NCBI RefSeq assembly: GCF_030813595.1
Contig: NZ_JAUSUH010000004.1
Span: forward strand, 1 to 64,000
Reading direction: 5' to 3'
Length of the DNA stretch: 64,000 nt
DNA from: Ancylobacter vacuolatus
GTDB taxonomy: Bacteria; Pseudomonadota; Alphaproteobacteria; Rhizobiales; Xanthobacteraceae
The notes under the pieces were generated by a model, which searched no databases, was not told where the DNA came from, and saw only the letters and a list, made by a program, of their open reading frames with translations. The position numbers were made by a program, and so were the translations under genes. Of this stretch, positions 37,463-48,548 are shown piece after piece. Position 1 is the stretch's first letter. Each line of letters starts with the position of its first letter.

Positions 37463-38708
37463 GCCGGGCGCCGCTGCGGCGGGCCGTGCGCAGTTCCACC
37501 AGCAGCGCCCGCAGCAGCTCCGGCTCGTCCCACGGCACGCCATGCCACACCCCCCGCAGCGCCGCGTCGGCCGGGCCAGGAATCAGCGCCTGCGGGAACA
37601 GCGCCACGCGGGTCTCCTCCCGCACCGTCAAAGCGGGCCCGGCGCCCTCCCCGCCCGGTGCCTCGGCTAGCGCCTTGAGAAAAACGCCCACCAGATCGAG
37701 CCCGGCGCGCGCGCCAAAGGGCAGGATCGGCGTCGGCCTGGCGTTGCATTCGAGCAGCCAGGCCTCGTCATTACCGTCGATCAGGAAATCGAACGACACG
37801 AAGCCGGAGGCGCCGAACGCCGCCACGAGCGCGGCGGAGGCGGCGACGAGATCGGGCCGCGCGATATAGGCCAGCACATCGGCCGGCAGAATGTCGCGCG
37901 CGCGCCGCTCCGCCACCGCGCTCAGCACGCCGAGCGTGCGCCCCTCGATCGCGGCGGCGCAGGTCACCGCCAGCCGACCTTCAATATAGGGTTGCACGCT
38001 CAGCTGCGGCGGCGGCTCCATCCAGTCGCGTCCCCGCAGCCGGGCCTTGAGCCGCCGCCACAGCGATCTCGGCCGCAGCCAGAGCGCGCAGGCGGCCTCC
38101 AGCTCCACCGGCGTCCGGCAGATGCGCACCCCGCCGCCACCGCAGCTGCGCGGACGCTTCACCATCACGGGAAAGCCGATTCGCCGCGCCGCCGCCCGCG
38201 CCGCGTCCGGGGTAGCTGTGAGAATGTCCTGCGGCGCCCGCACCCCGATCTCGCGCGCGCGGCGCTGGGTCAGCGGCTTCAGGGTCCGCGCCGGCAGCGT
38301 GTCGAGAAGGCCGAGCGAGCGGGTGAGGCAGGCCCTGAGGCCGGGCGAGAACGCGGCGAGGCCGAGCCGGCCGCCTTGCGCCCGGCAATGATCGAGAAAC
38401 CACAGCGTGCGCTCGTCGCACGGCACCAGCAGGTCGGGCGCGAAGGCGGCACAGGCCCGTTCCAGATCGGCCAGCAGGTGGCGGGCGCTCGGCGTCTGCG
38501 CCAGCGGAAAGCGCGCCGTTACATGGCGAGAGCGGAACATCAGGCTGTCGGCGTCCGCCAGCGCGCCGACCTCGGCACCGGCAGCGGCGAAGGCGGCCGG
38601 CAGCCGGCAGCTGGAAATATGCCGGCCCTCCAGCGCGACCATCAGCACCCGCACGGGCCGGCCGCCGCCGGCCGGGGTGGCCGACGAATCCTCGAAGCAC
38701 TCACGCAC
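37398..38708 (-). CDS. ATP-grasp domain protein of unknown substrate
   Basis: 436 residues. The N-terminal third is a Rossmann-like pre-ATP domain ([12 protein letters not shown]). The ATP-grasp core has the glycine loop [14 protein letters not shown] and the metal-binding stretch [15 protein letters not shown]. These enzymes ligate a carboxylate to an amine or thiol using ATP; the substrate cannot be read. The C-terminal 20 or so residues are proline/arginine-rich and fall in the 65-bp antisense overlap with rnd, so the original stop was probably earlier. Confidence 0.8.
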   Translation of the reverse strand: MRECFEDSSATPAGGGRPVRVLMVALEGRHISSCRLPAAFAAAGAEVGALADADSLMFRSRHVTARFPLAQTPSARHLLADLERACAAFAPDLLVPCDERTLWFLDHCRAQGGRLGLAAFSPGLRACLTRSLGLLDTLPARTLKPLTQRRAREIGVRAPQDILTATPDAARAAARRIGFPVMVKRPRSCGGGGVRICRTPVELEAACALWLRPRSLWRRLKARLRGRDWMEPPPQLSVQPYIEGRLAVTCAAAIEGRTLGVLSAVAERRARDILPADVLAYIARPDLVAASAALVAAFGASGFVSFDFLIDGNDEAWLLECNARPTPILPFGARAGLDLVGVFLKALAEAPGGEGAGPALTVREETRVALFPQALIPGPADAALRGVWHGVPWDEPELLRALLVELRTARRSGARLTPPGSPAPEPPAPARSARSR

Positions 38709-38810
38709 GAAACGGCCCCCGCCGGCACAGCCACGCTGCGATAACAGGCGGTTCTAGCCGTGTCGGTGACCCGAATCCAGACGGGCGGATGGTATTGTTT
38801 GCCTCTGGCC

Positions 38811-40328
38811 CTACCCGCCGAGAACCGTCGATTCCCGGCCGATCAGCCGGCCGAGCGTGCGCAGGCGGCTGGCGATGCGGTCGCCGCTCAGCGGCGCCAG
38901 GTCGCCGCGCAGCTGCAGCGCCAGCTTGCCGCGCTCCACCGTCAGCGGCGTCAGCGGCAGCGTGCCCGGCATGGCGGCGGAGAGGATGTAGCCGACCCGC
39001 ATCGCCGCGCCGAGAATGCGCGCCCGGTCCAGCAGCCGCGCCGTGACCAGCTCGCGGATGCGCGGCGACAGGTCCTCGTCGATCAGCCCCATATGCCGGT
39101 AATAGATGGCGAGGGCGAGGAAGGCCCGGCCGGGATGATCCACCCCGATGAAGGAAGCGTGGGCGATGAGATTGAGGCTCTGCTCGCCGCGATAATCGGG
39201 ATGCGCCCGCCAGCTGATATCGGAAAGCAGGCAGGCGGCGTGGCGCAGCCGCTTTTCCTCGACGCTCTCGTCGATGTGGCTGCTCTTCATGAACTGGTCG
39301 GTCCAGTCGATCAGCTCCCAGCCATGGGCGGGGGAGCGGGCGCGCACCTCGTTCAGCTCGGCGGCGGCTGATATCAGCGGATCGTGCTGGCGCTCCTCCA
39401 CCTCCAGCAGCTCATAGAGCAGCCCCTCGCGCACGCCCTGCGCCGAGATGAAGACATTGGCCGGCTTGCCGATGCGGATCAGATGCTCCAGCACCAGCGC
39501 GCCATAGGGCAGCAGCGGCCGGCGCACATCCGACACGGTGTCGATGCGCGAGAGCGTGTCGATCGGGACCCGCCGCACCAGCCGGCAGAACTCCAGCGCC
39601 TCGCGGGCGGGGATGATGTAGCCGTGCATCACATGCAGGGGATAGCCGCGCTGGAACATGTGCAGCCGCGCCAGCGCGCGCCAGGTGCCGCCAACGGCGT
39701 AGAAGGTGCGCCCCCTGAGATGTTCGAGGTGCGGCTCCTTGGTGAGCAGGTCCTTGACGATCTTGTCGGCCTTCTTCAGCGAGCGGCCGGACGTGTCCTG
39801 CAAGGCGAGGCCGCCGAGCGGGAAGGTCACGCCCGAGCCGATGCGCTGGCCGTGCAGGTCGGCAAGTTCCAGCGAGCCGCCACCGAGATCGCCGACCACG
39901 CCATTGGCGTGGTGTACGCCCGAGAGAATGCCGAGGGCGGAAAGCTGCGCCTCGCGCTTGCCCGAGAGCACCTCCACCTCGGTGCGGCAGATTTCCGTGC
40001 AGGCGGCGACGAAGTCCGGCCCGTTGGCGGCGTCGCGCGCCGCCGCGGTGGCGAGCACATAGACCTTGCCCACCCCCATGCGGTCGCACAGCACCCGGAA
40101 GCGGCGCAGGGCGGCCAGCGCCTTCTCCACCGCGTCCGGGTTGAGCCGGCCGGTGGTCAACACCTCGCGGCCGAGCCCGCAGGAGGCCTTCTCGTTGAAG
40201 ATCGGCGTCGGCGAGCGCGACAGGCGTTCATAGACGACGAGGCGGACAGAGTTGGAACCGATATCGATGACAGCAACCGACATGCCGGACAACAGGCCGT
40301 GTCCGGCATCACGCAAGACTTCGCTCAT
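38811..40328 (-). CDS. ppx: Exopolyphosphatase (Ppx/GppA family)
   Basis: 505 residues with the actin-like ATPase fold of Ppx/GppA: phosphate 1 motif VAVIDIGSNSVRLVVYE and phosphate 2 motif GVVGDLGGGSLEL. It removes terminal phosphates from polyphosphate or hydrolyses pppGpp. The ATG at 40328 is 4 nt after the ppk stop codon, so the pair form one operon and make/degrade polyphosphate together. The C-terminal half contains an HD-like segment, as in Ppx of this group. Confidence 0.93.
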   Translation of the reverse strand: MSEVLRDAGHGLLSGMSVAVIDIGSNSVRLVVYERLSRSPTPIFNEKASCGLGREVLTTGRLNPDAVEKALAALRRFRVLCDRMGVGKVYVLATAAARDAANGPDFVAACTEICRTEVEVLSGKREAQLSALGILSGVHHANGVVGDLGGGSLELADLHGQRIGSGVTFPLGGLALQDTSGRSLKKADKIVKDLLTKEPHLEHLRGRTFYAVGGTWRALARLHMFQRGYPLHVMHGYIIPAREALEFCRLVRRVPIDTLSRIDTVSDVRRPLLPYGALVLEHLIRIGKPANVFISAQGVREGLLYELLEVEERQHDPLISAAAELNEVRARSPAHGWELIDWTDQFMKSSHIDESVEEKRLRHAACLLSDISWRAHPDYRGEQSLNLIAHASFIGVDHPGRAFLALAIYYRHMGLIDEDLSPRIRELVTARLLDRARILGAAMRVGYILSAAMPGTLPLTPLTVERGKLALQLRGDLAPLSGDRIASRLRTLGRLIGRESTVLGG

Positions 40329-40332
40329 GCGC

Positions 40333-42633
40333 TCACGTCCGATCGCGACGGCGCAGGAGGTTGCGGGGCGAGGATTCCTTGAGCGACTTGCCACGTCCCG
40401 ACAGGCTCGGATTGGTCATGAAATATTGCTGGGCGTTGAACTTTTCCTCGCCCTCGCCGGGCACTATGCGCTGCGAGGAGCCATCGGGCAACACGCGCCA
40501 GCTCTGCTGGTTGTCCTGCAGGTTGGCGACCATGATCTGTTCGAGGATCTGCATGTGCACGGTCGCGTTGGTGATCGGGCACAGCGACTCCACCCGCCGG
40601 TCGAGATTGCGCGGCATCAGGTCGGCGGAGGAGATGTAGAGCGCCGCCCCGGTATGGGGCAGGCCATGGCCATTGCCGAAGCAATAAATGCGCTCATGCT
40701 CCAGGAAGCGGCCGACGATCGACTTGACGCGGATGTTCTCCGACAGGCCCGGCACGCCGGGGCGCAGGCAGCAGATGCCGCGCACCACGATCTCGACCGG
40801 CACGCCGGCCTGGCTGGCGCGGTAGAGCGCATCGATGATCATCGGGTCGACCAGCGAGTTCATCTTCAGCCAGATCGCCGCCGGTTTGCCGGCCTTGGCG
40901 AATTCCATCTCGGCGTCGATATGGTCGAGGATCTTGGTCTTCAGCGTCAGCGGCGCGATCGCCAGCTTCTCCAGCCCCACCGGCTCGGCATAGCCGGTGA
41001 TGAAATTGAAGATGCGTGCCACGTCGCGGCCGATCGCCGGGTCGGCGGTGAAGAAGGACAGGTCGGTGTAGATGCGGGCGGTGATCGGGTGATAATTGCC
41101 CGTGCCGACATGGCAGTAGCTCGCCAGCGCCCCACCCTCGCGCCGCACCACCAGCGAGAGCTTGGCATGGGTCTTCAGCTCCAGGAAGCCGAACACCACC
41201 TGCACGCCGGCGCGCTCCAGGTCGCGGGCCCAGCGGATATTGGCCTCCTCGTCGAAGCGCGCTTTCAGCTCCACCAGCGCCGTCACCGACTTGCCGGCCT
41301 CCGCCGCCTCGGCCAGCGCCTTGACGATCGGGCTGTCGGAGGAGGTGCGGTAGAGCGTCTGCTTGATGGCGACGACATTGGGGTCGCGCGCCGCCTGGCG
41401 CAGGAACTGCACCACCACGTCGAAGGATTCATAGGGGTGGTGGACGACGAGGTCCTTCTCGCGGATGGCGGCGAAGCAGTCGCCGGCATGGTCGCGGATG
41501 CGCTCGGGGAAGCGCGGATTATACGGCTTGAACTTCAGGTCCGGCCGGTCGACGCCGACCAGCTGGCTGAACTCGTTCAGCGCCAGCACGCCGTCGACGA
41601 GGAAGATCTCGTCTTCCACCACGCCGAGCTCGCGGGCGACGAAGACGCGCAGCTCCTCCGGCATGGAGGCGTCGATTTCCATCCGGATCACCTGCCCCAG
41701 CCGGCGGCGCTTCAGCGCCGTCTCGAACTGGCGCATCAGGTCCTCGGCCTCTTCCTCGACTTCGAGATCGCTGTCGCGGATGACGCGGAAGCCGCCCTGG
41801 CCCTTCACCTGATAGCCCGGGAACAGGCGGCCGATGAACAGGCCGATCATCTGTTCCAGCGTGATGAAGCGCTGCAGCCCGCCCTCGCCGTCCGGCAGGC
41901 GGATGAAGCGGTCGATCTTGGCCGGCACGCGGATGAGCGCGTTCATCATGCGCCCGTCATGGATGCGCGAGAGCTGCAGCGCCAGCGAGAAGCCGAGATT
42001 GGGGATGAACGGGAACGGGTGCGCCGGGTCGATGGCGAGCGGGGTCAGCACCGGGAAGACATGGGCGAGGAAGAAGTCGTCGAGCACCGCCCGGTCGGCG
42101 CGTTCCACATCGGCGCCGTCCACCAGCACGATGCCGCAGCCGATGAGCGACTGCCGCAGCCCGCGCCAGCGCGCCTGCTGGTCCTCGGCGAGTTCGGCCG
42201 CCGCCACGCCGATGCGCGCCAGCTGCTCGATCGGGTTCAGCCCGTCCGGGCTGCGGGCGGTGTAGCCCTCGCGCACCTGTTCCTTCAGGCCGGCGACGCG
42301 GACCATGAAGAACTCGTCGAGATTATTGGCCGAGATGGAGAGAAAGCGCAGCTGCTCCAGCATCGGGTGCTCGGAGTTGGCGGCTTCCTCCAGCACCCGG
42401 CGGTTGAATTCGAGCCAGGACAGTTCACGGTTGATGAAGCGCTCCGGCGCCTTCATCAGCTCGTCTTCCAGCGGACGGGGCGGCACCGTCGGCTGAATGG
42501 CCATCTCGGTCAGTTCCGCAATCGGCTCGCCCTGCATTTCCGTCTCGCTCACCGTCGCCACTCCATCCTCTTTGCGGGGGGCCCGCTTCGTCCGGCGCGA
42601 AGGTCGCTGGGCATCGTGACGGCTGGATGACAT
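40333..42633 (-). CDS. ppk1: Polyphosphate kinase 1
   Basis: 766 residues. The N-terminal domain begins [19 protein letters not shown], the Ppk1 signature. The catalytic domain has the phospho-histidine region with [16 protein letters not shown] and [11 protein letters not shown], plus [15 protein letters not shown] near the C-terminus. It polymerises the terminal phosphate of ATP into polyphosphate at the membrane. A charged tail precedes the family N-terminus (about 60 residues), slightly longer than usual. It is followed by ppx. Confidence 0.95.
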   Translation of the reverse strand: MSSSRHDAQRPSRRTKRAPRKEDGVATVSETEMQGEPIAELTEMAIQPTVPPRPLEDELMKAPERFINRELSWLEFNRRVLEEAANSEHPMLEQLRFLSISANNLDEFFMVRVAGLKEQVREGYTARSPDGLNPIEQLARIGVAAAELAEDQQARWRGLRQSLIGCGIVLVDGADVERADRAVLDDFFLAHVFPVLTPLAIDPAHPFPFIPNLGFSLALQLSRIHDGRMMNALIRVPAKIDRFIRLPDGEGGLQRFITLEQMIGLFIGRLFPGYQVKGQGGFRVIRDSDLEVEEEAEDLMRQFETALKRRRLGQVIRMEIDASMPEELRVFVARELGVVEDEIFLVDGVLALNEFSQLVGVDRPDLKFKPYNPRFPERIRDHAGDCFAAIREKDLVVHHPYESFDVVVQFLRQAARDPNVVAIKQTLYRTSSDSPIVKALAEAAEAGKSVTALVELKARFDEEANIRWARDLERAGVQVVFGFLELKTHAKLSLVVRREGGALASYCHVGTGNYHPITARIYTDLSFFTADPAIGRDVARIFNFITGYAEPVGLEKLAIAPLTLKTKILDHIDAEMEFAKAGKPAAIWLKMNSLVDPMIIDALYRASQAGVPVEIVVRGICCLRPGVPGLSENIRVKSIVGRFLEHERIYCFGNGHGLPHTGAALYISSADLMPRNLDRRVESLCPITNATVHMQILEQIMVANLQDNQQSWRVLPDGSSQRIVPGEGEEKFNAQQYFMTNPSLSGRGKSLKESSPRNLLRRRDRT

Positions 42634-42640
42634 GTCGGGT

Positions 42641-43378
42641 TTAACCTATGGTCAAGTCGTTGAGGACAATTTCGCCGGCTGCCGGTTCCGCCTCGTCGGA
42701 GGCATCCGCCCGCCCGCGCAGCAGTTCGGCGGCGAGCGCCCGGGTCAGCGGGCGCTTGCGCGCCAGCGCCTCGCGGTCGAGTTCGGCGACGACATCGCGC
42801 AGCCCGGCAATGGACCGTTCGACGCGAGGCAGAAGGTAGGCCAGCAGCGCCTCGTCGGGAAGGATCTGCCGGTCGGCGAACAGCTTCACCGCCACCGCCG
42901 CCAGCAATTCCTCATCCGGCGGGCCGAGCCGCACCACCGGCAGCACCCGCAGCCGCGAGGCGAGATCGGCGGTGGCGAGGGTTTCCGACAGCGTCGAGGG
43001 CAGCCGCGCCGAGGTGATCAGCAGCCCCGCCTTCTGTTCGCCCACCAGGTTCAGCAGGTGAAACAGCGCTGCCTCAGGCACCGGCCCCTCGCCCAGATCC
43101 TCCAGAACCAGCGCGCCGCTGGCGAGCAGGCCGGGCACGGCGGCGATGTCGAGCGCCGACGCCGGAATGACCTTCGCGCCCGAGGCTTCGGCGAAGATGG
43201 CGGCGAGATGCGATTTGCCCGAGCCCGCCGGCCCCACCAGCGCCACCGCGCGGGCCGGCCAGTCCGGCCAGGAATCGATCAGCGCCAGCGCCGCCTCATT
43301 GGCGAGGCCGGGCAGGAAATCGTCCCGCGAGCGGCTGTCGGCATGGGGCAGATCGAGGGCAAGCTGCCGGCTGGCCAT
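42641..43378 (-). CDS. hdaA: HdaA/DnaA-related initiator regulator
   Basis: 245 residues with a DnaA-like AAA+ domain (Walker [12 protein letters not shown]). The N-terminal RQLALDLPH is a beta-clamp binding motif, the mark of Hda/HdaA proteins, which stimulate ATP hydrolysis by DnaA bound near the clamp and so prevent over-initiation. It lacks the DnaA domain IV. It starts 2 nt after the perM stop codon and ends 7 nt before ppk, an operon of related order in Hyphomicrobiales. The start at 43378 is fixed by the clamp motif. Confidence 0.92.
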   Translation of the reverse strand: MASRQLALDLPHADSRSRDDFLPGLANEAALALIDSWPDWPARAVALVGPAGSGKSHLAAIFAEASGAKVIPASALDIAAVPGLLASGALVLEDLGEGPVPEAALFHLLNLVGEQKAGLLITSARLPSTLSETLATADLASRLRVLPVVRLGPPDEELLAAVAVKLFADRQILPDEALLAYLLPRVERSIAGLRDVVAELDREALARKRPLTRALAAELLRGRADASDEAEPAAGEIVLNDLTIG

Positions 43379-43380
43379 GC

Positions 43381-44508
43381 TCAGCGCACCCGGCTTTCGG
43401 GAAAATAGGGCACCGGCGCGGGGGCACTGTGCAGTTCCGCCTCGCCCTCCCCGGTATAGAGCGGACTTTCCAGATATTGATTGATGGCGAAGCGCACCAG
43501 CACCCCCACCGCCGCCGCCAGCGGCACCGCCAGCAGCAGGCCGAGGAAGCCCAGCAGATAGCCGAAGGCCAGCAGGGCGAACATCAGCCACACCGGGTGC
43601 AGTCCGACGCTATCGCCCACCAGCTTGGGCGAGAGGATGTAGCCCTCGATGAACTGGCCGAACACGAAGATGCCGATGACGATGGCGATCATCGAGTAGT
43701 CGGGGAAGAACTGCACGATGGCAACGCCGCCGGCCAGCACCAGCCCGGTCAGCGAGCCGACATAGGGGATGAAGGTGATGATCCCCGAGACGAAGCCGAT
43801 GACGAAGCCGAAATTCAGCCCGGTCATGGTCAGGCTGATGGCGTAGAAGCTGCCGAGGATGAGGCAGACCAGCGACTGGCCGCGCACGAAACCGGCAATG
43901 GCGCCGTCCATCTGGCCGGCAAGGCCGCGAAGGGTGGCGCGGTGGCGCACCGGCAGCCAGGAATCCACCTTCTCGACCATGCTGTACCAGTCATTGAGAA
44001 TGTAGAACGCCACCACGGGGGTGATGACCAGCAGCGAGAACACCGAGAGCAGCGCCTGCCCGCCGGTCCACAGCCCCTGGATCAGGGTGAGCATGTAGGT
44101 GGCCCCCTGCGACACCAGCTCGTTCAGCCCGGTCTGCACGCTCGGCAGTTTGTCGCCGACGAACTCGCGCAGCCACGCGGCCTTTTCGCCCTCGCCCGTC
44201 AAAAGGTTCTGCAGCTTGCCGATATATTCCGGCAGGCGCTGGATGAAGGCGGCGAGCTGCGAGCCGAAGATCGGCACCACAAGCAGCATCAGCAGGATCG
44301 CCAGCAGCAGCGTCAGGGTGATTGTCGCCAGCGAGGCCACCAGCCGGTTGACGCCCCAGCGCTCCAGCCGCGTCGTCACCGGATTGAGGAAATAGGCGAG
44401 CGCCAAGCCGGCGACAAAGGGCAGCAGCACGCTGCTCAGCAGCCATGAGGCAGCAATGAACAGACCGAGCACGGTCAGCCAGAACATCACCTGCTTGTGC
44501 CACGCCAT
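43381..44508 (-). CDS. perM: AI-2E/PerM-family membrane permease
   Basis: 375 residues with about eight hydrophobic segments; typical passages are LLPFVAGLALAYFLNPVTTRLE near the N-terminus and FVFGQFIEGYILSPKLVGDSVGLHP in the C-terminal part. The second motif is the signature of the AI-2E/PerM group, thought to move small molecules or ions; the substrate is not known here. The ATG at 44508 opens the standard N-terminus MAWHKQ; the long frame upstream has no similarity. It is the first gene of perM-hdaA. Confidence 0.88.
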   Translation of the reverse strand: MAWHKQVMFWLTVLGLFIAASWLLSSVLLPFVAGLALAYFLNPVTTRLERWGVNRLVASLATITLTLLLAILLMLLVVPIFGSQLAAFIQRLPEYIGKLQNLLTGEGEKAAWLREFVGDKLPSVQTGLNELVSQGATYMLTLIQGLWTGGQALLSVFSLLVITPVVAFYILNDWYSMVEKVDSWLPVRHRATLRGLAGQMDGAIAGFVRGQSLVCLILGSFYAISLTMTGLNFGFVIGFVSGIITFIPYVGSLTGLVLAGGVAIVQFFPDYSMIAIVIGIFVFGQFIEGYILSPKLVGDSVGLHPVWLMFALLAFGYLLGFLGLLLAVPLAAAVGVLVRFAINQYLESPLYTGEGEAELHSAPAPVPYFPESRVR

Positions 44509-44736
44509 TCGTTGACCGCCTCTCGCCCGGGCCCGCGCCTCGCGGCATCGCCTCGCGCACATAAATACAGGAAAACGGCGCCCGTGCGATGCACAAGCCG
44601 CACCGACGGCACGCTCGCCCCCGCCATTCACAGCGCGCGCCCGCCCCCCGGCGATATTGACAGCGGGGGCGGCGGCACCTTCCCTCGCCCATTGCCCTGC
44701 CAGGAGGCGGTTGAAGGGCCACACGGGGAAGAACGC

Positions 44737-45483
44737 ATGCTGGACGACGACCCACTCTATAACGACGCAGCGCTGGTTGGGTTCTACGATGCCGAGAATG
44801 ATTGGGGCGCCGACCGCAGCTTCTGCGCCGACCTTGCCCGCGGGGTTGGCTCGGTGCTCGATCTCGGCTGCGGGACCGGGGCGTTTCTGGCGGGGCTGGC
44901 CAATCCCGTCCGCGTCGGCGTCGATCCGGCGGCCGCGATGCTCGACGTAGCCCGGGCCCGCCCGGGCACGGAGGGCGTCGAGTGGATCGCCGCCGATGCC
45001 CGCACGCTACGCCTTGGCCGGCAGTTCGATCTCATCGTGCTGACCGGCCACGCCTTCCAGGTGTTCCTCACCGATGACGACCAGCGCGCCGCCCTCGCCA
45101 CCCTCGCCGAACACCTGGCGCCGGGCGGGCGCTTCATCTTCGACAGCCGCAACCCGGCCGTCCGCGAATGGGAGGAGTGGCAGCCGCAGAATTCGCGGCG
45201 GGAGTTCGATCACCCCGCCCATGGCCGGATCGAGGCGTGGAACACCGCACGTTGCGACGAGCTCTCGGGCATCGTCACCTACGGCACCTATTATCGCCTG
45301 GACGACGGGCGCACCCTCTCCGCGCAGAGCCGCATCCGCTTCACCCCGAAGACCGATCTTGAACGGCGAATCACCCAGGCCGGATTGAGCGTGCAGCGCT
45401 GGCTGGGCGATTGGAACGGCGGACCGGTCGAGGCGGCGTCCCCCGAGTTCATTCCCCTCGGCGGCCTTGCTCCGCCGGTGTGA
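44737..45483 (+). CDS. Class I SAM-dependent methyltransferase
   Basis: 248 residues. The SAM-binding motif I is VLDLGCGTGAFLAGL (about 40-54), and motif II gives the acidic residue in VGVDPAAAML. A later strand FDLIVLTGHAFQVF is motif IV. The substrate is unknown; the C-terminal half resembles small-molecule methyltransferases. The ATG at 44737 follows a GGGGAAG site. It is divergent from perM, with about 80 bp in between benE and its own stop. Confidence 0.85.
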   Translation: MLDDDPLYNDAALVGFYDAENDWGADRSFCADLARGVGSVLDLGCGTGAFLAGLANPVRVGVDPAAAMLDVARARPGTEGVEWIAADARTLRLGRQFDLIVLTGHAFQVFLTDDDQRAALATLAEHLAPGGRFIFDSRNPAVREWEEWQPQNSRREFDHPAHGRIEAWNTARCDELSGIVTYGTYYRLDDGRTLSAQSRIRFTPKTDLERRITQAGLSVQRWLGDWNGGPVEAASPEFIPLGGLAPPV

Positions 45484-45561
45484 GCCATCCCTGATGACGG
45501 CGCCGGCCGCGCGTGCCAAAAGGCGTCGTCGCGCCGGCCCGGCGCTGTTCGGATCCGCCGC

Positions 45562-46710
45562 ATGCGTTCCTCTGTCGTCACCTCAGGCATCGTCGCCGCC
45601 CTTGTCGGCTTTGGCGGCACGCTCACCCTTATTGTCGCGGCGGCGCAGGCGCTCGGCGCCACGCCGGGACAGATCACCTCGGGCGTCATCGGCCTGTGCC
45701 TGTCGATGGCGGCGACCTCGGCCTGGCTCGGCTGGCGCCACCGCATGCCGATCATCACCGCCTGGACCACGCCCGGCGCGGCGCTGATCGCCGCCTCGCA
45801 CGGCCTCACCATCGAGCCGGCGGTGGGCGCGTTCATCGTTGCCGGCGCGCTGATCCTCGTCACCGCCGCCGTGAAGCCGCTGGGCGCGCTGGTGCAGCGC
45901 CTGCCGGTGGCGATCGCCGCTGCCATGCTGGCGGGCGTGCTGTTCCGCTTCTGCACCGGCGTGTTCGCCGCCGGGCAGACCGACCCGTTGCTCGTGCTGC
46001 CACTGGTGCTGCTGTTCCTGGTGGCGCGGCGGATCAGCCCCTTCGGCGCCGTGCTGGCGGTGCTGGTGCTCGGCATCGCGCTGGCCTTCATTCTCGGCCG
46101 GGTCGGCCCGCTGCCTGACGGCGTGCCATGGCCGACGGTTGAACTGATCGTGCCGCACTTCGACCTGCAGGCGATGATCGGCGTCGGCATCCCGCTTTAC
46201 ATCGTCACCATGGCCTCGCAGAACCTGCCCGGCCTCGCCGTGCTGCAGGCGGCCGGCTACAAGCCGCCGGCGCCCTCGATCCTCGCCTCCACCGCCATCG
46301 CCTCGCTGATAACCGCGCCCATCGGCTCGCTGACCAGCAATCTCGCCGCCATCACCGCCTCGATCTGCACCGGGCCGGACACCCATCCCGACCCGGCCAA
46401 GCGCTGGCTGGCGACGCCGTTCTATGCGCTGAGCTATGTCGTGCTCGCCGGCTTCGGTGCCGGCGCTGTGGCGCTGATCGCCGCCCTGCCGCGCGAACTG
46501 GTGGCCACCTTCGCCGGGCTCGCTCTGCTCGGTCCGCTGGTGAATGCGCTGGCCTCGGCGATGGGCGACGTCGCCAAGCGCTTTCCCGCCGTGCTGACGC
46601 TGGCGGTCACCGCCTCGGGCCTGTCGCTGTTCGGCCTCGGCTCAGCCTTCTGGGGGCTGGCCGCCGGCCTCACCGCGCTGGGCATCGAGCATGCCGGGCG
46701 CCGGGCCTGA
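45562..46710 (+). CDS. benE: BenE-family benzoate/H+ symporter
   Basis: 382 residues, with about 12 hydrophobic segments typical of BenE. Recognisable text includes GFGGTLTLIVAAAQALGATPGQ at the N-terminus and the conserved IPLYIVTMASQNLPG in the second half. BenE imports benzoate with protons. No benzoate catabolic genes lie nearby, so it may serve another aromatic acid or work with distant genes. It is inserted between the methyltransferase and purM. Confidence 0.88.
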   Translation: MRSSVVTSGIVAALVGFGGTLTLIVAAAQALGATPGQITSGVIGLCLSMAATSAWLGWRHRMPIITAWTTPGAALIAASHGLTIEPAVGAFIVAGALILVTAAVKPLGALVQRLPVAIAAAMLAGVLFRFCTGVFAAGQTDPLLVLPLVLLFLVARRISPFGAVLAVLVLGIALAFILGRVGPLPDGVPWPTVELIVPHFDLQAMIGVGIPLYIVTMASQNLPGLAVLQAAGYKPPAPSILASTAIASLITAPIGSLTSNLAAITASICTGPDTHPDPAKRWLATPFYALSYVVLAGFGAGAVALIAALPRELVATFAGLALLGPLVNALASAMGDVAKRFPAVLTLAVTASGLSLFGLGSAFWGLAAGLTALGIEHAGRRA

Positions 46711-46797
46711 GGCCGCAGCGTGCGGGGGAAAGCCGCCCGCGACCTTGCCCGCCGCGCCATAAGCAGCTAAGCCGCCAGCATTCCGAGAGGGCATGAG

Positions 46798-47877
46798 ATG
46801 AGCGGTACGGACAAGGGCCTCAGCTATCGCGATGCGGGCGTCGACATCGACGCCGGCAACCGGCTGGTCGATCTCATCAAGCCGCTGGTCAAGGCGACCC
46901 GCCGGCCGGGCGCCGATGCCGACATTGGCGGCTTCGGCGGGGTGTTCGATCCCAAGGCCGCCGGCTTCAAGGACCCGCTCATCGTCGCCACCACCGATGG
47001 CGTCGGCACCAAGCTGAAGATCGCCATTGAGACCGGCCGGCACGGCACCATCGGCATCGACCTCGTCGCCATGTGCGTCAACGATCTCGTGGTGCAGGGC
47101 GCCGAGCCGCTGTTCTTCCTCGACTATTTCGCCACCGGCAAGCTGGCCCCCGAGGTCGGCGCCACCATCGTCGCCGGCATCGCCCGTGGCTGCGTCGAGG
47201 CCGGCTGCGCGCTGATCGGCGGCGAGACGGCTGAAATGCCGGGCATGTATGCGGAAGGCGACTACGATCTCGCCGGCTTCTCGGTCGGCGCGGTGGAGCG
47301 CGGCGAACTGCTGCCCTCGCCCAATGTGCGCCCCGGCGACGTGCTGCTCGGCCTCGCCTCGTCAGGCGTGCATTCCAACGGCTATTCGCTGGTGCGCCGC
47401 ATCGTCGAGCTGTCCGGCCTCGCCTGGGATTCGCCCGCCCCCTTCGCCCGCGGCCTCACTTTGGGCGAGGCGCTGCTCATCCCCACCCGGCTCTATGTGA
47501 AGTCGGCGCTCAGTGCCATCCGCTCCACCGGCAAGGTGAAGGCGCTCGCCCACATCACCGGCGGCGGCCTCACCGAGAACCTGCCGCGCGTGCTGCCCAA
47601 GCACACGATCGGCCGCATCGACCTTGACGGGCTGCACCTTCCCCCGGTGTTCCGCTGGCTGGCGCAGACCGGCAATGTGGCGCCGGAAGAAATGCTGCGC
47701 GCCTTCAATTGCGGCATCGGCATGGTGGTGGTCTGCGCCCCGGAAGACGCCGAGACCGTGGCCGACGCTTTCGCCGAGGGTGGCGAGGAAGTGGTGCATC
47801 TCGGCGTCATCGAGCCCGGCGAGGGCGCGGCGCACACCGTCTATGACGGCACGCTCACCCTCGACACGCCGCTCTGA
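46798..47877 (+). CDS. purM: Phosphoribosylformylglycinamidine cyclo-ligase
   Basis: 359 residues. AIR synthetase, converting FGAM to AIR with ATP in purine synthesis. The N-terminal [14 protein letters not shown] and the ATP-binding [15 protein letters not shown] are typical, as is [19 protein letters not shown]. purN starts 13 nt after its stop, so the two are co-transcribed. A start ATG at 46798 follows GAGAGGGC. Confidence 0.95.
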   Translation: MSGTDKGLSYRDAGVDIDAGNRLVDLIKPLVKATRRPGADADIGGFGGVFDPKAAGFKDPLIVATTDGVGTKLKIAIETGRHGTIGIDLVAMCVNDLVVQGAEPLFFLDYFATGKLAPEVGATIVAGIARGCVEAGCALIGGETAEMPGMYAEGDYDLAGFSVGAVERGELLPSPNVRPGDVLLGLASSGVHSNGYSLVRRIVELSGLAWDSPAPFARGLTLGEALLIPTRLYVKSALSAIRSTGKVKALAHITGGGLTENLPRVLPKHTIGRIDLDGLHLPPVFRWLAQTGNVAPEEMLRAFNCGIGMVVVCAPEDAETVADAFAEGGEEVVHLGVIEPGEGAAHTVYDGTLTLDTPL

Positions 47878-47890
47878 GCCGGACGGCGCC

Positions 47891-48544
47891 ATGACCAAAC
47901 CCCGCGTGGCCGTCCTCATCTCCGGGCGCGGCTCCAACATGATGTCGCTGATCGAGGCCGCCGCCGTGCCGGACTTTCCGGCCGAGATCGCGGTGGTGAT
48001 TTCCAACCGCCCGGACGCGCATGGCCTTGCCCGCGCGCAGGCCTGCAACATCCCGACCCGCGTGGTCGACCACAAGGCCCATGCCGACCGCGCCGCGTTC
48101 GACGCCGCGCTGGACGCGGTGCTGGCGGAGGAGCAGGCCGATCTCGTCTGCCTCGCCGGCTTCCTGCGCCTGCTCACCGGCCCGTTCGTGGAGAAGTGGA
48201 CGGGGCGGATGCTCAACATCCACCCGGCCCTGCTGCCGAGCTTCAAGGGCCTGCACACCCATGAGCGCGCGCTGGCCGAGGGCGTGCGCATCCATGGCTG
48301 CACCGTGCATTTCGTCACGCCGGAAATGGATGTCGGCCCCATCCTCATTCAGGCCGCCGTGCCGGTGCTGGACGGTGACACGCCCGACACGCTCGGCGCC
48401 CGGGTGCTGGCGCAGGAGCATCTGATCTACCCCGCCGCGCTGCGCCTCGTCGCCGATGGCCGCGCCCGGCTGGTGGAGGGCCGCGTCGCCCTCGACGAGT
48501 TCACCCTCGCCCCGCCGGCGCTGGTCGTGCCCCCGGTCGGCTGA
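47891..48544 (+). CDS. purN: Phosphoribosylglycinamide formyltransferase
   Basis: 217 residues, folate-dependent GAR transformylase. Typical features are VLISGRGSNMMSLIEA at the phosphate-binding N-terminus and the catalytic stretch LNIHPALLPSFKGLHTHERA (Asn, His) followed by Asp in MDVGPILIQA. The ATG at 47891 is chosen because the family N-terminus follows; the frame extends upstream inside purM. It ends 4 nt before the convergent transglutaminase-like gene, so no terminator separates them. Confidence 0.95.
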   Translation: MTKPRVAVLISGRGSNMMSLIEAAAVPDFPAEIAVVISNRPDAHGLARAQACNIPTRVVDHKAHADRAAFDAALDAVLAEEQADLVCLAGFLRLLTGPFVEKWTGRMLNIHPALLPSFKGLHTHERALAEGVRIHGCTVHFVTPEMDVGPILIQAAVPVLDGDTPDTLGARVLAQEHLIYPAALRLVADGRARLVEGRVALDEFTLAPPALVVPPVG

Positions 48545-48548
48545 GCGC

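Noticed and set aside
40252..42630. A 792-codon plus-strand frame opposite ppk1
   Set aside because: Antisense shadow; ppk1 is unmistakable on the minus strand.
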